A stretch of DNA of 64,000 nt from Paraclostridium dentum (lineage in GTDB: Bacteria; Bacillota; Clostridia; Peptostreptococcales; Peptostreptococcaceae). Under the pieces are notes generated by a model. It did no database searches and had not been told where the DNA came from. It saw only the letters and a program-made list of their open reading frames with translations. The stretch spans positions 55,026 to 119,025 of the forward strand of contig NZ_WIPK01000008.1 of assembly GCF_012922555.1 (NCBI RefSeq), read 5' to 3'. Position numbers and translations under genes: made by a program. Shown here piece by piece: positions 27,554-37,722 of this stretch. Within the stretch, counting starts at the first letter, position 1. Every line of letters starts with the position of its first letter.

Positions 27554-30088
27554 ATGAACAAGCACAAATTGTTTAAATGGCTAAAAATAATTTTTGCATT
27601 GGCAATTTTCATTGTAGTAATTAAAGAATTTAAAAATGTATTTGAATCCTTTAATATGGATGTATTTAAAAGATATGCAGATAAGTTAACCGTGTCAAAC
27701 ATGTTAATAATAGTTTTCTTAGGAATAATATCGTATTTACCATTAAGTTTATATGATTTTATACTTAAAAAAAGAGTTGGAATAAAGTTAAATAATCTTA
27801 AATTATATAAGTATTCATGGATAGCAAGTTCTATTGCTAGTATAGCTGGATTTGGAGGGAGTACAGCAATAGCGCTAAAAACTAATTTCTATAAAGATCA
27901 TGTTAAAGATACAAAATTATTAGTAAAAGAAATATCCAAAATAGTTGCCTTAAACCTTACTGGATTTTCGATGGTTTGTTTTGTTTATGTGATAACAAAC
28001 TTTGGAGAAATAAAACTAAATCAATTTGTAAGTATAATGACAGTATTAATAAGTACTTACTTTCCTATATTATCAATATATTTAATATTTAAATTTTTAA
28101 AGTCAACAACAGATCAAAAAACAGATATAAAGGATGCTGTTATTATAATGATTATATCCGCTTTAGAGTGGATTACTACAATATTCTTAATATACAGCAC
28201 TATAAGAATTTTAGGAGAACCAGTTCCTGCTGCAAAATTCTTACCAATATTTGTAGTTGCAATTGTTGCAGCAATTGTAAGTATGGCTCCAGGTGGAATA
28301 GGATCATTTGATATAACGATGATACTTGGTCTAGAAACTTTAAATGTGCCATCAGAAAAGGTATTATTAGCAATGTTTTTATATCGTGTTTCATATTATA
28401 TAATTCCTTTACTTATAGGACTTTTATTATATGCTCAAGATTACTTTAAAAACTTAAATGACGATGTAAAAGATATAATAATGACAACTTTATCAAAAAT
28501 TGCACATATAGGGCTAGTATTGCTTGTATTATTATCAGGTGTTAGTTTGCTAATAACTGAAGCTACTCCTGATTTAGCTCGGAAATTTTTTATATTAAAT
28601 AAAGTATCTAGTTTTTCGATAGTTCATATACCACAAAGAATATCTATAGTTATAGGATTCTTATTAATTGCAATGTCTAGAGTAATGATTTATAAATCTA
28701 AAGGAATTTATAAACTAACACTGACATTAATAATTGGAGCAATTGTAATCACTCTAATAAGAGATCCATGGTATTATAGAAGTGCTTATCTAGCAATAGT
28801 TGCAATCTTATTATGGGTTGGTAAAAAACAATTTTATAGAGAAAGCTTCGTAATGAGATGGGGAGTATTTATACAAGATATAATCTTGCTATTATCTTTC
28901 CAAGGTTTATATATTTACACAGTTTATGCAAACTTAAATGGGAAAATAGGGAAATTACCTATTGCAAACTATAAGATACAATCTATCAAACATTATGGAT
29001 TATCTTTACTAGGATTAAGTATAAGCGGACTTATAATTGCTATATTTTTATTATGGATGATTTATAAGATAAATAAAGATAATGATTTTCCTCGCAGACA
29101 TATAGATGAATGTGAAGACGATGTTAAAAATATAATTGAGAAGTTTGGAGGATCTCCATTAATACACTATATTTATTTAAAAGATAAATTTGTATATATA
29201 AATGAAACTAAAGATGTTTTACTTCAATATCAAATATCAGCTGATAAAATAGTAATACTTGGAAATCCAGTAGGAAACAAAGAAAAAGTACTTGATACTA
29301 TTGAGAATTTTTACAATCTAGCTGATTTATATGGATACTCACCAGTATTCTGCGCTATAGATAAAACTATGATGCCTGATCTACATGAAACTGGTTATGA
29401 GTTTATGAAATTAGGTGAAGATGGATTAGTTGACTTAAAAAACTTTACACTAGAAGGTAGAAAAATGAAAAGTGTAAGAAATGCACTTTCTAGAGTAGAA
29501 AAAGAAGATTATACATTTGAGATTATACATCCACCATTTTCAGATGAAATGTTTGATCAATTAAAAGAGGTTTCGGATGAATGGTTAGGAGGAAGACAAG
29601 AGAAGGGATTCTATATAGGATTCTTTGATAAGGACTATTTAAATAAGCAACCTATAGCTATAGTTAGAAATAGTGAATATGAGATAAAAGGCTTTAGTAA
29701 TTTAATGCCTATGTATGATAACAATAAAACATTATCAATAGATTTAATGCGTTTTTCACATGAGACATGTAATGGAATAATGGATTTCATATTTGTAAAC
29801 TTATTTAAATGGGGAAAAGAGCAAGGTTATGAAAGATTTAATATGGGTATGGCTCCTTTATCTAACGTAGGTAGATCAAAATACTCATTTTTATCAGAAA
29901 AAATAGCGGCACAAATATATTCTCATGGACAAAACTTCTATTCATTTAAAGGATTGAAAAGATTTAAAGAAAAGTATTGTGATATATGGGAAAGTAAATA
30001 TATGGCGTATAGAAAGAAAACTTCATTACTTACAACTGCATTACAAATAATAATTGTGGCTGAAAAACCAATAGATAAATTAAAATAA
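27554..30088 (+). CDS. mprF: MprF-type bifunctional lipid aminoacyltransferase/flippase
   Basis: 844 residues, the length of full MprF. Residues 1-500 contain about 13-14 membrane helices, with GFGGSTAIALKTNFYKD and MAPGGIGSFDITM of the flippase domain. Residues about 530-830 are the cytosolic DUF2156 synthase domain (VDLKNFTLEGRKMKSVRNA, and the C-terminal ERFNMGMAPLSNVG). MprF transfers an amino acid from aminoacyl-tRNA to phosphatidylglycerol and exposes the product outside, lowering net negative charge and sensitivity to cationic peptides. Whether Lys or another residue is transferred cannot be read here; some clostridial homologs make other modified lipids. GGGAGGG precedes the ATG. Confidence 0.93.
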   Translation: MNKHKLFKWLKIIFALAIFIVVIKEFKNVFESFNMDVFKRYADKLTVSNMLIIVFLGIISYLPLSLYDFILKKRVGIKLNNLKLYKYSWIASSIASIAGFGGSTAIALKTNFYKDHVKDTKLLVKEISKIVALNLTGFSMVCFVYVITNFGEIKLNQFVSIMTVLISTYFPILSIYLIFKFLKSTTDQKTDIKDAVIIMIISALEWITTIFLIYSTIRILGEPVPAAKFLPIFVVAIVAAIVSMAPGGIGSFDITMILGLETLNVPSEKVLLAMFLYRVSYYIIPLLIGLLLYAQDYFKNLNDDVKDIIMTTLSKIAHIGLVLLVLLSGVSLLITEATPDLARKFFILNKVSSFSIVHIPQRISIVIGFLLIAMSRVMIYKSKGIYKLTLTLIIGAIVITLIRDPWYYRSAYLAIVAILLWVGKKQFYRESFVMRWGVFIQDIILLLSFQGLYIYTVYANLNGKIGKLPIANYKIQSIKHYGLSLLGLSISGLIIAIFLLWMIYKINKDNDFPRRHIDECEDDVKNIIEKFGGSPLIHYIYLKDKFVYINETKDVLLQYQISADKIVILGNPVGNKEKVLDTIENFYNLADLYGYSPVFCAIDKTMMPDLHETGYEFMKLGEDGLVDLKNFTLEGRKMKSVRNALSRVEKEDYTFEIIHPPFSDEMFDQLKEVSDEWLGGRQEKGFYIGFFDKDYLNKQPIAIVRNSEYEIKGFSNLMPMYDNNKTLSIDLMRFSHETCNGIMDFIFVNLFKWGKEQGYERFNMGMAPLSNVGRSKYSFLSEKIAAQIYSHGQNFYSFKGLKRFKEKYCDIWESKYMAYRKKTSLLTTALQIIIVAEKPIDKLK

Positions 30089-30120
30089 AAAAACTCCTCT
30101 AATTTAGAGGAGTTTTTTAT
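30088..30120. terminator. Bidirectional terminator between mprF and pepD
   Basis: A perfect 13-bp stem (30088-30100/30106-30118) has a 5-base loop, A-run left and T-run right, between convergent genes. Confidence 0.92.
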
Positions 30121-30124
30121 TTTA

Positions 30125-31573
30125 CTACTTCATAGATTTTAATATTGCTACTAAGTAGTTCCATGTATTTTCAGTTGAAGATATGCTTAAGTGCTCATTT
30201 GGAGTATGTACATCGTACATATTAGGTCCAAATGATATAGCTTCAGCATGAGGCATCTTATCAAGTAATAAACCACACTCAAGACCAGCATGTAAAGCCA
30301 TTATTATAGGATCTTTACCTGTAAGATTTTTAAATGCTTCAACGCATATTTTTTCTAATTCAGAACCTTTAGTATATTCCCAAGCTGGATAGTCACTAAT
30401 TAATTGAAGACTTCCACCAAACTCAGATATTAAAAGATCCATTCTATTTGTTATGTCTTCTTTAAGTGATTTAACAGAACTTCTAACAGCACACTCAAAT
30501 GTAACTGAAGAATCTGTAGTTCTAACAACACCTAAGTTAGTAGAACTTTCAACTAGGTTTTCTATATCCATACTCATAGTTTGGATAGCATTTGGTATTA
30601 AGTTAAGCATTTTTATAACTCTATTTTTAGAAGTAGAGTCAAGTATTGATTCAGGTGTATTAGTTTCAGAACATACTATTTCAAGCCCTGGATCAGAAGT
30701 GCTTAATTCATGTTTAAATGTATTAGTTATATCTTTTACGTGAGTTAAAAACTCATCTATTTGATCGTTGTTAACCATTATTACACAATCAGCTTCACGA
30801 GGGATAGCGTTATTTTTAGAACCGCCTTCAACCTTTGCAATATCAAAATCAACATGTAAAGAATTTAAAAGTCTTCCTAATAATTTATTAGCATTTCCTC
30901 TTTGTTTTATTATATCCATACCAGAGTGTCCACCAAGTAATCCTTTTATTTCTAATAAATAAGCTTTTCTAGGAGTTTCTGGTTTTACAAAGTTAACTGG
31001 TAAAGTTGATAAAGCAGTTACTCCACCTGCACAACTTACTAAAAGATAACCCTCTTCTTCTGAGTCTAAGTTTAATATGTATTTTCCTTTTACTAAACTA
31101 CCATCTAATGCCATTGCACCAGTCATACCAGCTTCTTCATCAACAGTTACAAGAACCTCTAAAGCTGGGTGAGCTATATCATTAGAAGCAAGTATAGCAA
31201 GTCCCATAGCAACAGCTATACCGTTATCAGCACCTAAAGTTGTATCAGTTGCATATATATAATCTCCATCTATTCTTAATTTGATTGGGTCTTTCATAAA
31301 ATCGTGATTAGTACTTTTATTCTTCTCACAAACCATATCCATATGACCTTGAAGTACTACGCCAGGCGCATTTTCATATCCAGGAGTTGCTGGCTTTCTT
31401 ATTATTATATTTAGACTCTCATCTTGAATAGTTTCTAACCCTAAGCTTTCACCAAAATTACGTAAGTAGTCACTTATAGCTTTTTCATTTTTTGATCCTC
31501 TTGGTATTTGAGATATCTCTTCAAAATACTTAAAAACTAAACTAGGTTGTAAATCTTTTAAAACACTGTTCAT
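30125..31573 (-). CDS. pepD: Aminoacyl-histidine dipeptidase (M20 family)
   Basis: 482 residues. Metal-binding motifs of the M20/PepD type are present: LQGHMDMVCEKN (His and Asp ligands), TTLGADNGIAVAMG, TVDEEAGMTGA and a C-terminal HTPNEHLSIS. A lid domain spans about 200-380. It hydrolyses Xaa-His and other dipeptides in the cytoplasm. The start is the ATG at 31571-31573, 9 bases from AAGGAG; the ATG at 31580-31582 lies directly against the ribosome site. Divergent from mutS2. Confidence 0.93.
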   Translation of the reverse strand: MNSVLKDLQPSLVFKYFEEISQIPRGSKNEKAISDYLRNFGESLGLETIQDESLNIIIRKPATPGYENAPGVVLQGHMDMVCEKNKSTNHDFMKDPIKLRIDGDYIYATDTTLGADNGIAVAMGLAILASNDIAHPALEVLVTVDEEAGMTGAMALDGSLVKGKYILNLDSEEEGYLLVSCAGGVTALSTLPVNFVKPETPRKAYLLEIKGLLGGHSGMDIIKQRGNANKLLGRLLNSLHVDFDIAKVEGGSKNNAIPREADCVIMVNNDQIDEFLTHVKDITNTFKHELSTSDPGLEIVCSETNTPESILDSTSKNRVIKMLNLIPNAIQTMSMDIENLVESSTNLGVVRTTDSSVTFECAVRSSVKSLKEDITNRMDLLISEFGGSLQLISDYPAWEYTKGSELEKICVEAFKNLTGKDPIIMALHAGLECGLLLDKMPHAEAISFGPNMYDVHTPNEHLSISSTENTWNYLVAILKSMK

Positions 31574-31715
31574 AAAAAACATCTCCTTGCTAAAAATTAA
31601 ATTAAATTATATATATCACAAAATAGATTTGATTATGTATAATATATAAATAGTATAGTACAAAATTACATAAAATACACTTAAAATTTACATAAAAATT
31701 TCTTTAGGAGGAAGC

Positions 31716-34094
31716 ATGAATAAAAAATCGTTGAAAATTTTAGAGTTTGATAAGATAACATCATTATTAAAAGAAAAAGCTTCGTCTTCTTTAGGGTTAA
31801 AATACATCAATGAATTAGCACCTAGTTCAGACTATGAAGAAGTCAAATATATGCTAGAAGAAACTAGCGAAGCTCAATCGATACTTATAAAAAAAGGTGG
31901 AATAAACCTACAAGGGCTACATGATGTAGAAGATAAAGTTAAAAGAGCAAAAGTTGGAGCGTCTATAGATCCTGGAAGTTTATTAATGATAGCAGATACT
32001 TTGAGGGTAGCGAGACTTTTAAACAACAACTTATCTTCAAGTGAAGAAGAAGATTTCAACTACCCAATAATACAAGCATTATCAAGTGGGCTATATACTT
32101 ATAGGGAAGTAGAAGACAAGATATACAATGCTATAGTTAGTGAAGTGGAAATTTCAGATAGTGCTTCGAGCGAGTTAAGATCTTTAAGAAGAAAAATAAT
32201 ACAAAAAAATCAATCTATACGTTCTAAATTAAATGGAATAATCAGTTCATCAACTTACCAAAAATACTTACAAGATGCAATTATATCAATAAGAGGAGAT
32301 AGATTTGTAGTACCTGTAAAGGCTGAATATAGAGGCCAAGTATCAGGTATAGTTCACGATCAATCGTCATCAGGAGCAACTTTATTTATAGAGCCTATGA
32401 GCATAGTTGAGATGAATAATGAACTTAGACAATTTAGATTAAAAGAAAAAGAAGAGATAGAAAGAATACTAAGTGAATTATCAGCTATGGTTGGAGAGAT
32501 AAGTGATGATATATTAAGTAATCAAGAAATTCTAGGAAAGATAGATTTCGCATTTGCAAAAGGTAAATTATCATTAGCATTAAAAGGTATAGAACCAAAG
32601 CTAAATAAAGAAAATTATATAAATATAAAAAATGGAAGACATCCTTTATTAGATAGAAAAAGCGTGGTAGGAAACGACATAAGACTAGGTGAGGAGTTCC
32701 ATACATTAGTTATAACAGGGCCTAATACAGGAGGTAAAACTGTTACGATTAAAACTGTAGGACTATTTGCGCTTATGGTACAAAGTGGGTTACACATACC
32801 TGCAGACTATGGAACGAGTATGTGCGTTTATGACAATGTATTTGCAGATATAGGAGATGAGCAAAGTATAGAACAAAGTTTATCTACATTTTCATCTCAT
32901 ATGACTAATATAGTATCTATATTAAATGAAGTAACTGAAAACTCATTGGTAATATTTGATGAGTTAGGAGCTGGAACAGATCCTGTAGAAGGTGCAGGAC
33001 TTGCAATAGCGATACTTGAAGATGTAAATATGGCAGGAGCTAAATGTATAGCGACTACTCACTATAGTGAGATAAAACACTATGCACTTACTAAAGAGGG
33101 TGTAGAAAATGCAGCAGTAGAATTTGACCTAGAAAACTTAAGGCCAACATATAGATTATTTATTGGAGTTCCAGGAAAATCTAATGCATTTGCAATATCT
33201 AAAAGATTAGGGTTAAGTGATTATGTAATAGATAGAGCTAAAGAGTTTATAGATACAGATACTATAGCTGTTGAAGATGTAATTCATAGCTTAGAAAAAT
33301 CAAGAGTAGAAGCTGTTGAAGAAAGAGAAGAAGCATCTAGATTAAGAAAAGAAATTCAAGAGTTAAAAGAAGAATATGAATCTAAGTTAGATAAAATAGC
33401 AGCTCAAAGAGAGCGATTATTAGAAGAAGCTAGGCAAGAAGCCTTTAGAATTACGAGACAAGCGAAAGAAGAGACAGAGGCTGTTATAAAAGAGCTTAGA
33501 AGATTAGAACAAGAAAGTATGTCTAAAGATAAAAATAGAAAAATAGAAGAATTAAGAAAAGAAATCTCAAATTCTATGGGTGCATTACAACCAAGTGTAA
33601 AAAGTATGATAGTTCCAAAAACATCATCAAAAGAAATAAAAGAATTAAAGCCTGGAGATGAAGTAAAGGTAATAACTTTAAATCAACAAGGATCTGTAGT
33701 TACAGCAGATAACAATAAAAAAGAAGCTGTAGTTCAAATCGGAATAATGAAGATGAACTTGCCATTTAAATCTTTAGAAAAAGCTAAAAAAGATCCAAAG
33801 TCTACAGTTACAAAGGCTACTAGAAATGTTATAAAATCTAAATCTGGAAGAGTTAAAAATGATGTGGATTTAAGAGGTATGACTTTAGAAGAAGCTAGAG
33901 AAGAGGTAGATAAATATCTTGATGATGCATGTTTAGCAGGTCTTGAAAAAGTAACAGTTATACATGGGATAGGAACAGGAGTATTAAAAAGTGGAATAAC
34001 TGAAATGTTAAAAAAACATAAACATGTAAAATCTCAAAGACCAGGTCAATATGGCGAAGGTGGTATGGGAGTTACAATAGTAACTTTAAAATAA
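31716..34094 (+). CDS. mutS2: MutS2 / RqcU, ATPase with Smr domain
   Basis: 792 residues. MutS-type core and lever (about 1-310), ATPase with Walker A GPNTGGKTVTIKT and Walker B LVIFDELGAGTDP, a coiled-coil clamp (about 520-630), a KOW-like linker and a C-terminal Smr nuclease domain (DLRGMTLEEAREEV; VTVIHGIGTGVLK). MutS2 lacks the mismatch-recognition domain of MutS. In Bacillus it acts on collided ribosomes, and other members suppress recombination. GGAGGA precedes ATG 31716. The DUF523 gene follows 11 bases later. Confidence 0.95.
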   Translation: MNKKSLKILEFDKITSLLKEKASSSLGLKYINELAPSSDYEEVKYMLEETSEAQSILIKKGGINLQGLHDVEDKVKRAKVGASIDPGSLLMIADTLRVARLLNNNLSSSEEEDFNYPIIQALSSGLYTYREVEDKIYNAIVSEVEISDSASSELRSLRRKIIQKNQSIRSKLNGIISSSTYQKYLQDAIISIRGDRFVVPVKAEYRGQVSGIVHDQSSSGATLFIEPMSIVEMNNELRQFRLKEKEEIERILSELSAMVGEISDDILSNQEILGKIDFAFAKGKLSLALKGIEPKLNKENYINIKNGRHPLLDRKSVVGNDIRLGEEFHTLVITGPNTGGKTVTIKTVGLFALMVQSGLHIPADYGTSMCVYDNVFADIGDEQSIEQSLSTFSSHMTNIVSILNEVTENSLVIFDELGAGTDPVEGAGLAIAILEDVNMAGAKCIATTHYSEIKHYALTKEGVENAAVEFDLENLRPTYRLFIGVPGKSNAFAISKRLGLSDYVIDRAKEFIDTDTIAVEDVIHSLEKSRVEAVEEREEASRLRKEIQELKEEYESKLDKIAAQRERLLEEARQEAFRITRQAKEETEAVIKELRRLEQESMSKDKNRKIEELRKEISNSMGALQPSVKSMIVPKTSSKEIKELKPGDEVKVITLNQQGSVVTADNNKKEAVVQIGIMKMNLPFKSLEKAKKDPKSTVTKATRNVIKSKSGRVKNDVDLRGMTLEEAREEVDKYLDDACLAGLEKVTVIHGIGTGVLKSGITEMLKKHKHVKSQRPGQYGEGGMGVTIVTLK

Positions 34095-34105
34095 GGAGAT
34101 AAAAA

Positions 34106-34555
34106 ATGATATTAGTATCAGCGTGTTTATTAGGAATAAACTGTAAATATGATGGCGATAATAACAACCATGAAATAGTTAAGAAATATTTAAAGGGCAA
34201 ACAATTTGTTTTAGTTTGCCCTGAACAATTAGGTGGATTAAGTACACCAAGAATTCCATGTGAAATTGAAAATGGAAATGGATTTGGTGTTTTATCAGGT
34301 AAATGTAAAGTTAAAAATAAAGATGGAATAGACACAACAGAAAATTTTATAAAGGGTGCTAAAGAAGCTTTAAAAATAGCACAATTATATAATTGTAGTG
34401 AAGCGATTTTAAAGGAAGGAAGTCCGTCTTGTGGAAGTAATAAAATATATGATGGAACATTTACAGGAAAAAAAATTAATGGGCAAGGTGTTACAGCTGC
34501 AATCCTAAAAAATCAAGGAATACACATTATCAATGAGAAAGATTTGGAAAAGTAG
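34106..34555 (+). CDS. DUF523 family protein
   Basis: 149 residues. Typical start LVSACLLGINCKYDG, then LVCPEQLGGLSTPR and a KEGSPSCGSNKIYDGTFTG centre with conserved cysteines. The family is widespread, small and soluble, sometimes fused to DUF1722; its function is not known. The cysteines suggest metal or thiol chemistry, but that is only inference. Probably co-transcribed with mutS2. Confidence 0.88.
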   Translation: MILVSACLLGINCKYDGDNNNHEIVKKYLKGKQFVLVCPEQLGGLSTPRIPCEIENGNGFGVLSGKCKVKNKDGIDTTENFIKGAKEALKIAQLYNCSEAILKEGSPSCGSNKIYDGTFTGKKINGQGVTAAILKNQGIHIINEKDLEK

Positions 34556-34625
34556 ACAGATACTTGAAAAAAAGTATAATTTGTTTTATCATAAAGTGTT
34601 ATAAGAATAAGGAAGGAGTACTGAT

Positions 34626-36326
34626 ATGCAAGATTTTAAAATAGAAGTAGCCAAATCGTTAAAAGAAAAAATAGAAGATTTATCTTTAGAAGAAATAGTT
34701 GGGTTAATAGAAACACCACCTAATAGTGAGATGGGAGATTACGCATTTCCATGCTTTAGATTAGCAAAGGTATTTAGAAAAGCTCCAAATATGATAGCTG
34801 CAGATTTAGCTGAAAGTATAGAAGCAAAAGATGCTATATCAAAAGTTGAACCAGCGGGAGGATATGTTAACTTTTTCGTTAATAAATCTCAATTAGCTAA
34901 AAATGTTATAAATGATGTATTAACTCAAGGAAAAAAATATGGACATAGTGAATTAGGAAAAGATAAGACAGTAGTTATAGACTTCTCATCTCCTAATATA
35001 GCTAAGCCTTTCCATATAGGACATATAAGAACAACAGTTATAGGAAATGCTTTATATAAAATATATGATTCTCAAGGATACAACACAGTAAGAGTAAATC
35101 ACCTTGGAGATTATGGAACTCAATTTGGTAAGCTTATAGTAGCTTTCAAAAAATGGGGAAATAAGGAAGCAGTTGAATCTAACCCAATACCAGAACTATT
35201 AAAACTGTACATACAATTCCATGATGAGGCTGAAAAACATCCAGAAATGGAAGATGAAGCTAGAGCTTGGTTTACGAAATTAGAAAATGACGATAAAGAA
35301 GCTAAAGATTTATGGCAATGGTTTAGAGATGAAAGTTTAAAAGAATTCTCAAGAGTATATGACTTATTAGATATAGAATTTGACTCATATGCAGGCGAAA
35401 GTTTCTATTCAGATAAAATGGATAGAGTAATAGATATAATAAAAGATAAAGGATTATTAGAAGAATCTGAGGGAACAAACATAGTAAACCTAGAAGAATA
35501 TAATATGACACCAGCGCTTATAACTAAAAAAGATGGGTCAACATTATACATGACTAGAGACTTAGCTGCTGCACTTTACAGAAAAGAAAATTATGATTTT
35601 GAAAAGTGTATATACGTAGTTGGATCTCAACAAAGTTTACACTTCCAACAACTATTTAAAGTCTTAGAGTTAATAGGATTTGAATGGGCTAAAGATATGG
35701 TTCACGTTCCATTTGGAATGGTAGCATTAGAAGAAGGTACAATGTCAACTAGAAAAGGAAGAGTAGTATTTTTAGAGTCTGTATTAAGACAAGCTATAGA
35801 GAAAACAAAGGAAACTATGTTAGCTAAAAACCCAAATGCTGAAAATGTAGATGAAATAGCTAAACAAGTTGGAGTTGGAGCTGTAGTATTCCAAGAACTA
35901 TCTAATAGTAGAATAAAAGACTATACTTTCTCATGGGAAAGAACATTAAGCTTTGAAGGTGAGACAGGTCCATATGTACAATATACTCATGCTAGATGTT
36001 GTTCTGTTTTAAGAAAAGCTAACATGGATGTAACTGCAGATGTAGACTATAGTGTATTAAGTGATGCTGACAGTTCGGAAGTTTTAAAATTAATAGCATC
36101 ATTCAATGATAGTATATTAGCAGCGATGAGAAAAAATGAACCACATATAGTAACAAGATTTGTATTAGATTTAGCACAAGCATTTAATAAGTTCTATCAT
36201 GATAATCCTATATTAGTAGATGATATAGAAGTTAAAAAAGCTAGAGTAGCATTAGTTGCAGCTACAAAACAAACTATAGAAAATGCTCTTTCTATATTAG
36301 GTATGGGTGCGCCTGAAAGAATGTAG
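34626..36326 (+). CDS. argS: Arginyl-tRNA synthetase
   Basis: 566 residues, full length. N-terminal Add-1 domain, class I core with PNIAKPFHIGHIRT (HIGH motif) and EGTMSTRKG in the KMSKS position, then the DALR anticodon domain with FNKFYHDNPI and the family C-terminus ILGMGAPERM. Charges tRNA-Arg in the cytoplasm. No T-box lies in the 70 bases upstream, unlike thrS and pheST. Confidence 0.97.
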   Translation: MQDFKIEVAKSLKEKIEDLSLEEIVGLIETPPNSEMGDYAFPCFRLAKVFRKAPNMIAADLAESIEAKDAISKVEPAGGYVNFFVNKSQLAKNVINDVLTQGKKYGHSELGKDKTVVIDFSSPNIAKPFHIGHIRTTVIGNALYKIYDSQGYNTVRVNHLGDYGTQFGKLIVAFKKWGNKEAVESNPIPELLKLYIQFHDEAEKHPEMEDEARAWFTKLENDDKEAKDLWQWFRDESLKEFSRVYDLLDIEFDSYAGESFYSDKMDRVIDIIKDKGLLEESEGTNIVNLEEYNMTPALITKKDGSTLYMTRDLAAALYRKENYDFEKCIYVVGSQQSLHFQQLFKVLELIGFEWAKDMVHVPFGMVALEEGTMSTRKGRVVFLESVLRQAIEKTKETMLAKNPNAENVDEIAKQVGVGAVVFQELSNSRIKDYTFSWERTLSFEGETGPYVQYTHARCCSVLRKANMDVTADVDYSVLSDADSSEVLKLIASFNDSILAAMRKNEPHIVTRFVLDLAQAFNKFYHDNPILVDDIEVKKARVALVAATKQTIENALSILGMGAPERM

Positions 36327-36354
36327 TAAATACGCGTTTGTCGAAAAATAATAC

Positions 36355-36384
36355 TTTACATCTAAATTTGGGGTATTGTATAAT
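36355..36384 (+). promoter_or_regulatory. Promoter of a candidate small RNA
   Basis: TTTACA (36355-36360), an 18-bp spacer and TATAAT (36379-36384), preceded by TG two bases upstream of the -10. It points to the structured RNA that follows. Confidence 0.72.
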
Positions 36385-36390
36385 TAAATT

Positions 36391-36511
36391 AAGAAATGGC
36401 TCTGAAATATGAGTTTATTAGAATCAAAAGATATATATGGAAGTAGAGTATATAAACACTATTCTACTCCCCCCCTACATTTACGGCAGCTAATAGCTGC
36501 CTATTTTTTTT
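36391..36511 (+). ncRNA. Candidate small RNA (about 120 nt) with exposed C7 motif
   Basis: It runs from a promoter to an intrinsic terminator with no coding frame between. A 9-bp hairpin (36442-36450/36460-36468) and the terminator stem (36485-36491/36495-36501, T-run to 36511) leave CCCCCCCTACATTTAC (36469-36484) single-stranded. Seven C in a row is remarkable at about 30% G+C. CCCCCCCTACATTT is perfectly complementary to the zapA ribosome-binding region (24162-24175). It could instead be an attenuated leader of the gene at 36602. I cannot match it to a known RNA family. Confidence 0.6.
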
Positions 36512-36601
36512 AAAAATCAAAGCTATTATATTATAAAAGTATATCAAGTTAATTAATTGATAAAACTATAAAATAGTTTGAGGGTTAGGAAGGTAGTATC
36601 T

Positions 36602-37525
36602 ATGAAAGAAGAGTTATTAAAAAAAGCATATATAAATGCATTTAGCATTGAGGATAAATATATAAAAAATATGATTATCTTGAATACTAAGTCTTTAATT
36701 GATGATTTAGCTCAGAGATATGTAAAAATAGATAAAAATAGATTAAGAGATGAATTACTTTATTATAGATTTTATGGTGAAAAGCTAGATGATATAAATA
36801 TAGTAAACATTTTATTACCAGTTATAATATCCAATACAAACATGAAAAAAAGTGAAGAAGAAGTTGTAAAAGTTATAAAATATTATGTATTGTATAATAA
36901 GAAAAATGAATATATGAATGATTTTTTAATTTCTAGTTTAATTTACAATACATTAATTCACTCTATTATAGAAAATAAAGACATAGAGTACGAAGAATTG
37001 ATGCAAAAAATTAAATCAACAATAATTGAATTTACATATGAGATGGAAAAAGTAGAAGTTATTAAATTTGAAATGAAGAGAATACAAGTAATTCAAAGTA
37101 TAGATAGATATATAGATTTAAAGATAAAAGACTATGAAGATAGTGACATAATAAACAACCTATTAAATGTAATATATGATGTATACATAAATGATAGAGA
37201 TACTCAAATACAAGGAATAAAGAGCATAAAAAAATCTATATTATCTATTTTAGGCTTTGATATAAATGAGAAGATAGATAACATAGATTTTATAAACTCT
37301 ATGGCAGAATATATTATTAAACTTAGAAAATATAAAATAAATAAAAAAGAATATAATATAAAATCTGACCCGAGATATTTAATAAATTTAGAAATTGGAG
37401 ATATAAAATCAGATCCAATATTAAACAATATTAAAGTTATATCTAGAAACTTTTCCAATAATGTTTTAAACATAGGATTAGTTTCTAAAACGGGTGATTA
37501 TAATTTTAAATTTAAAAGAGCTTAG
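36602..37525 (+). CDS. Hypothetical protein, helical
   Basis: 307 residues, not recognised. It is rich in Ile, Lys, Asn, Asp and Glu, predicted mostly helical, with no signal peptide, membrane segment or cysteine motif, so probably cytosolic. ATG 36602 has AGGAAGG 8 bases upstream; a TTG at 36578 has no such site. It lies behind the candidate small RNA and may share its promoter by read-through. Its last four bases overlap the stop of the reverse-strand gene at 37522. Confidence 0.65.
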   Translation: MKEELLKKAYINAFSIEDKYIKNMIILNTKSLIDDLAQRYVKIDKNRLRDELLYYRFYGEKLDDINIVNILLPVIISNTNMKKSEEEVVKVIKYYVLYNKKNEYMNDFLISSLIYNTLIHSIIENKDIEYEELMQKIKSTIIEFTYEMEKVEVIKFEMKRIQVIQSIDRYIDLKIKDYEDSDIINNLLNVIYDVYINDRDTQIQGIKSIKKSILSILGFDINEKIDNIDFINSMAEYIIKLRKYKINKKEYNIKSDPRYLINLEIGDIKSDPILNNIKVISRNFSNNVLNIGLVSKTGDYNFKFKRA

Positions 37526-37722
37526 TCATTAGTTTCTAAATAATCAACAAAAACTTGTTCATCAGTATTTGTTAAAAAGCAAAGTTCTTTTATAAGACTA
37601 TTTCTAAGGTCGATGAAATCTTCTAAATTGGTATTTTCATAAGTATATTCTAATGCTTTAATAACAAGCAATAAATCTCTTTTAGATAGTGCATCAATGG
37701 ATACTTTGTCAAACAATTTCAT
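37522..37722 (-). CDS. Small hypothetical protein
   Basis: 66 residues, acidic, probably two or three helices (SKRDLLLVIKALEYTYEN; FIDLRNSLIKELCFL). Not recognised. A good ribosome site (GAAAGGAAG) lies about 7 bases before its ATG on the reverse strand, and the frame is not overlapped by another gene, which supports it as real. Convergent with the gene at 36602, sharing 4 bases, with no terminator between them. Confidence 0.6.
   Translation of the reverse strand: MKLFDKVSIDALSKRDLLLVIKALEYTYENTNLEDFIDLRNSLIKELCFLTNTDEQVFVDYLETND

Noticed and set aside
34556-34625. T-box for argS
   Set aside because: The gap is only 70 bases and lacks the T-box sequence and terminator.
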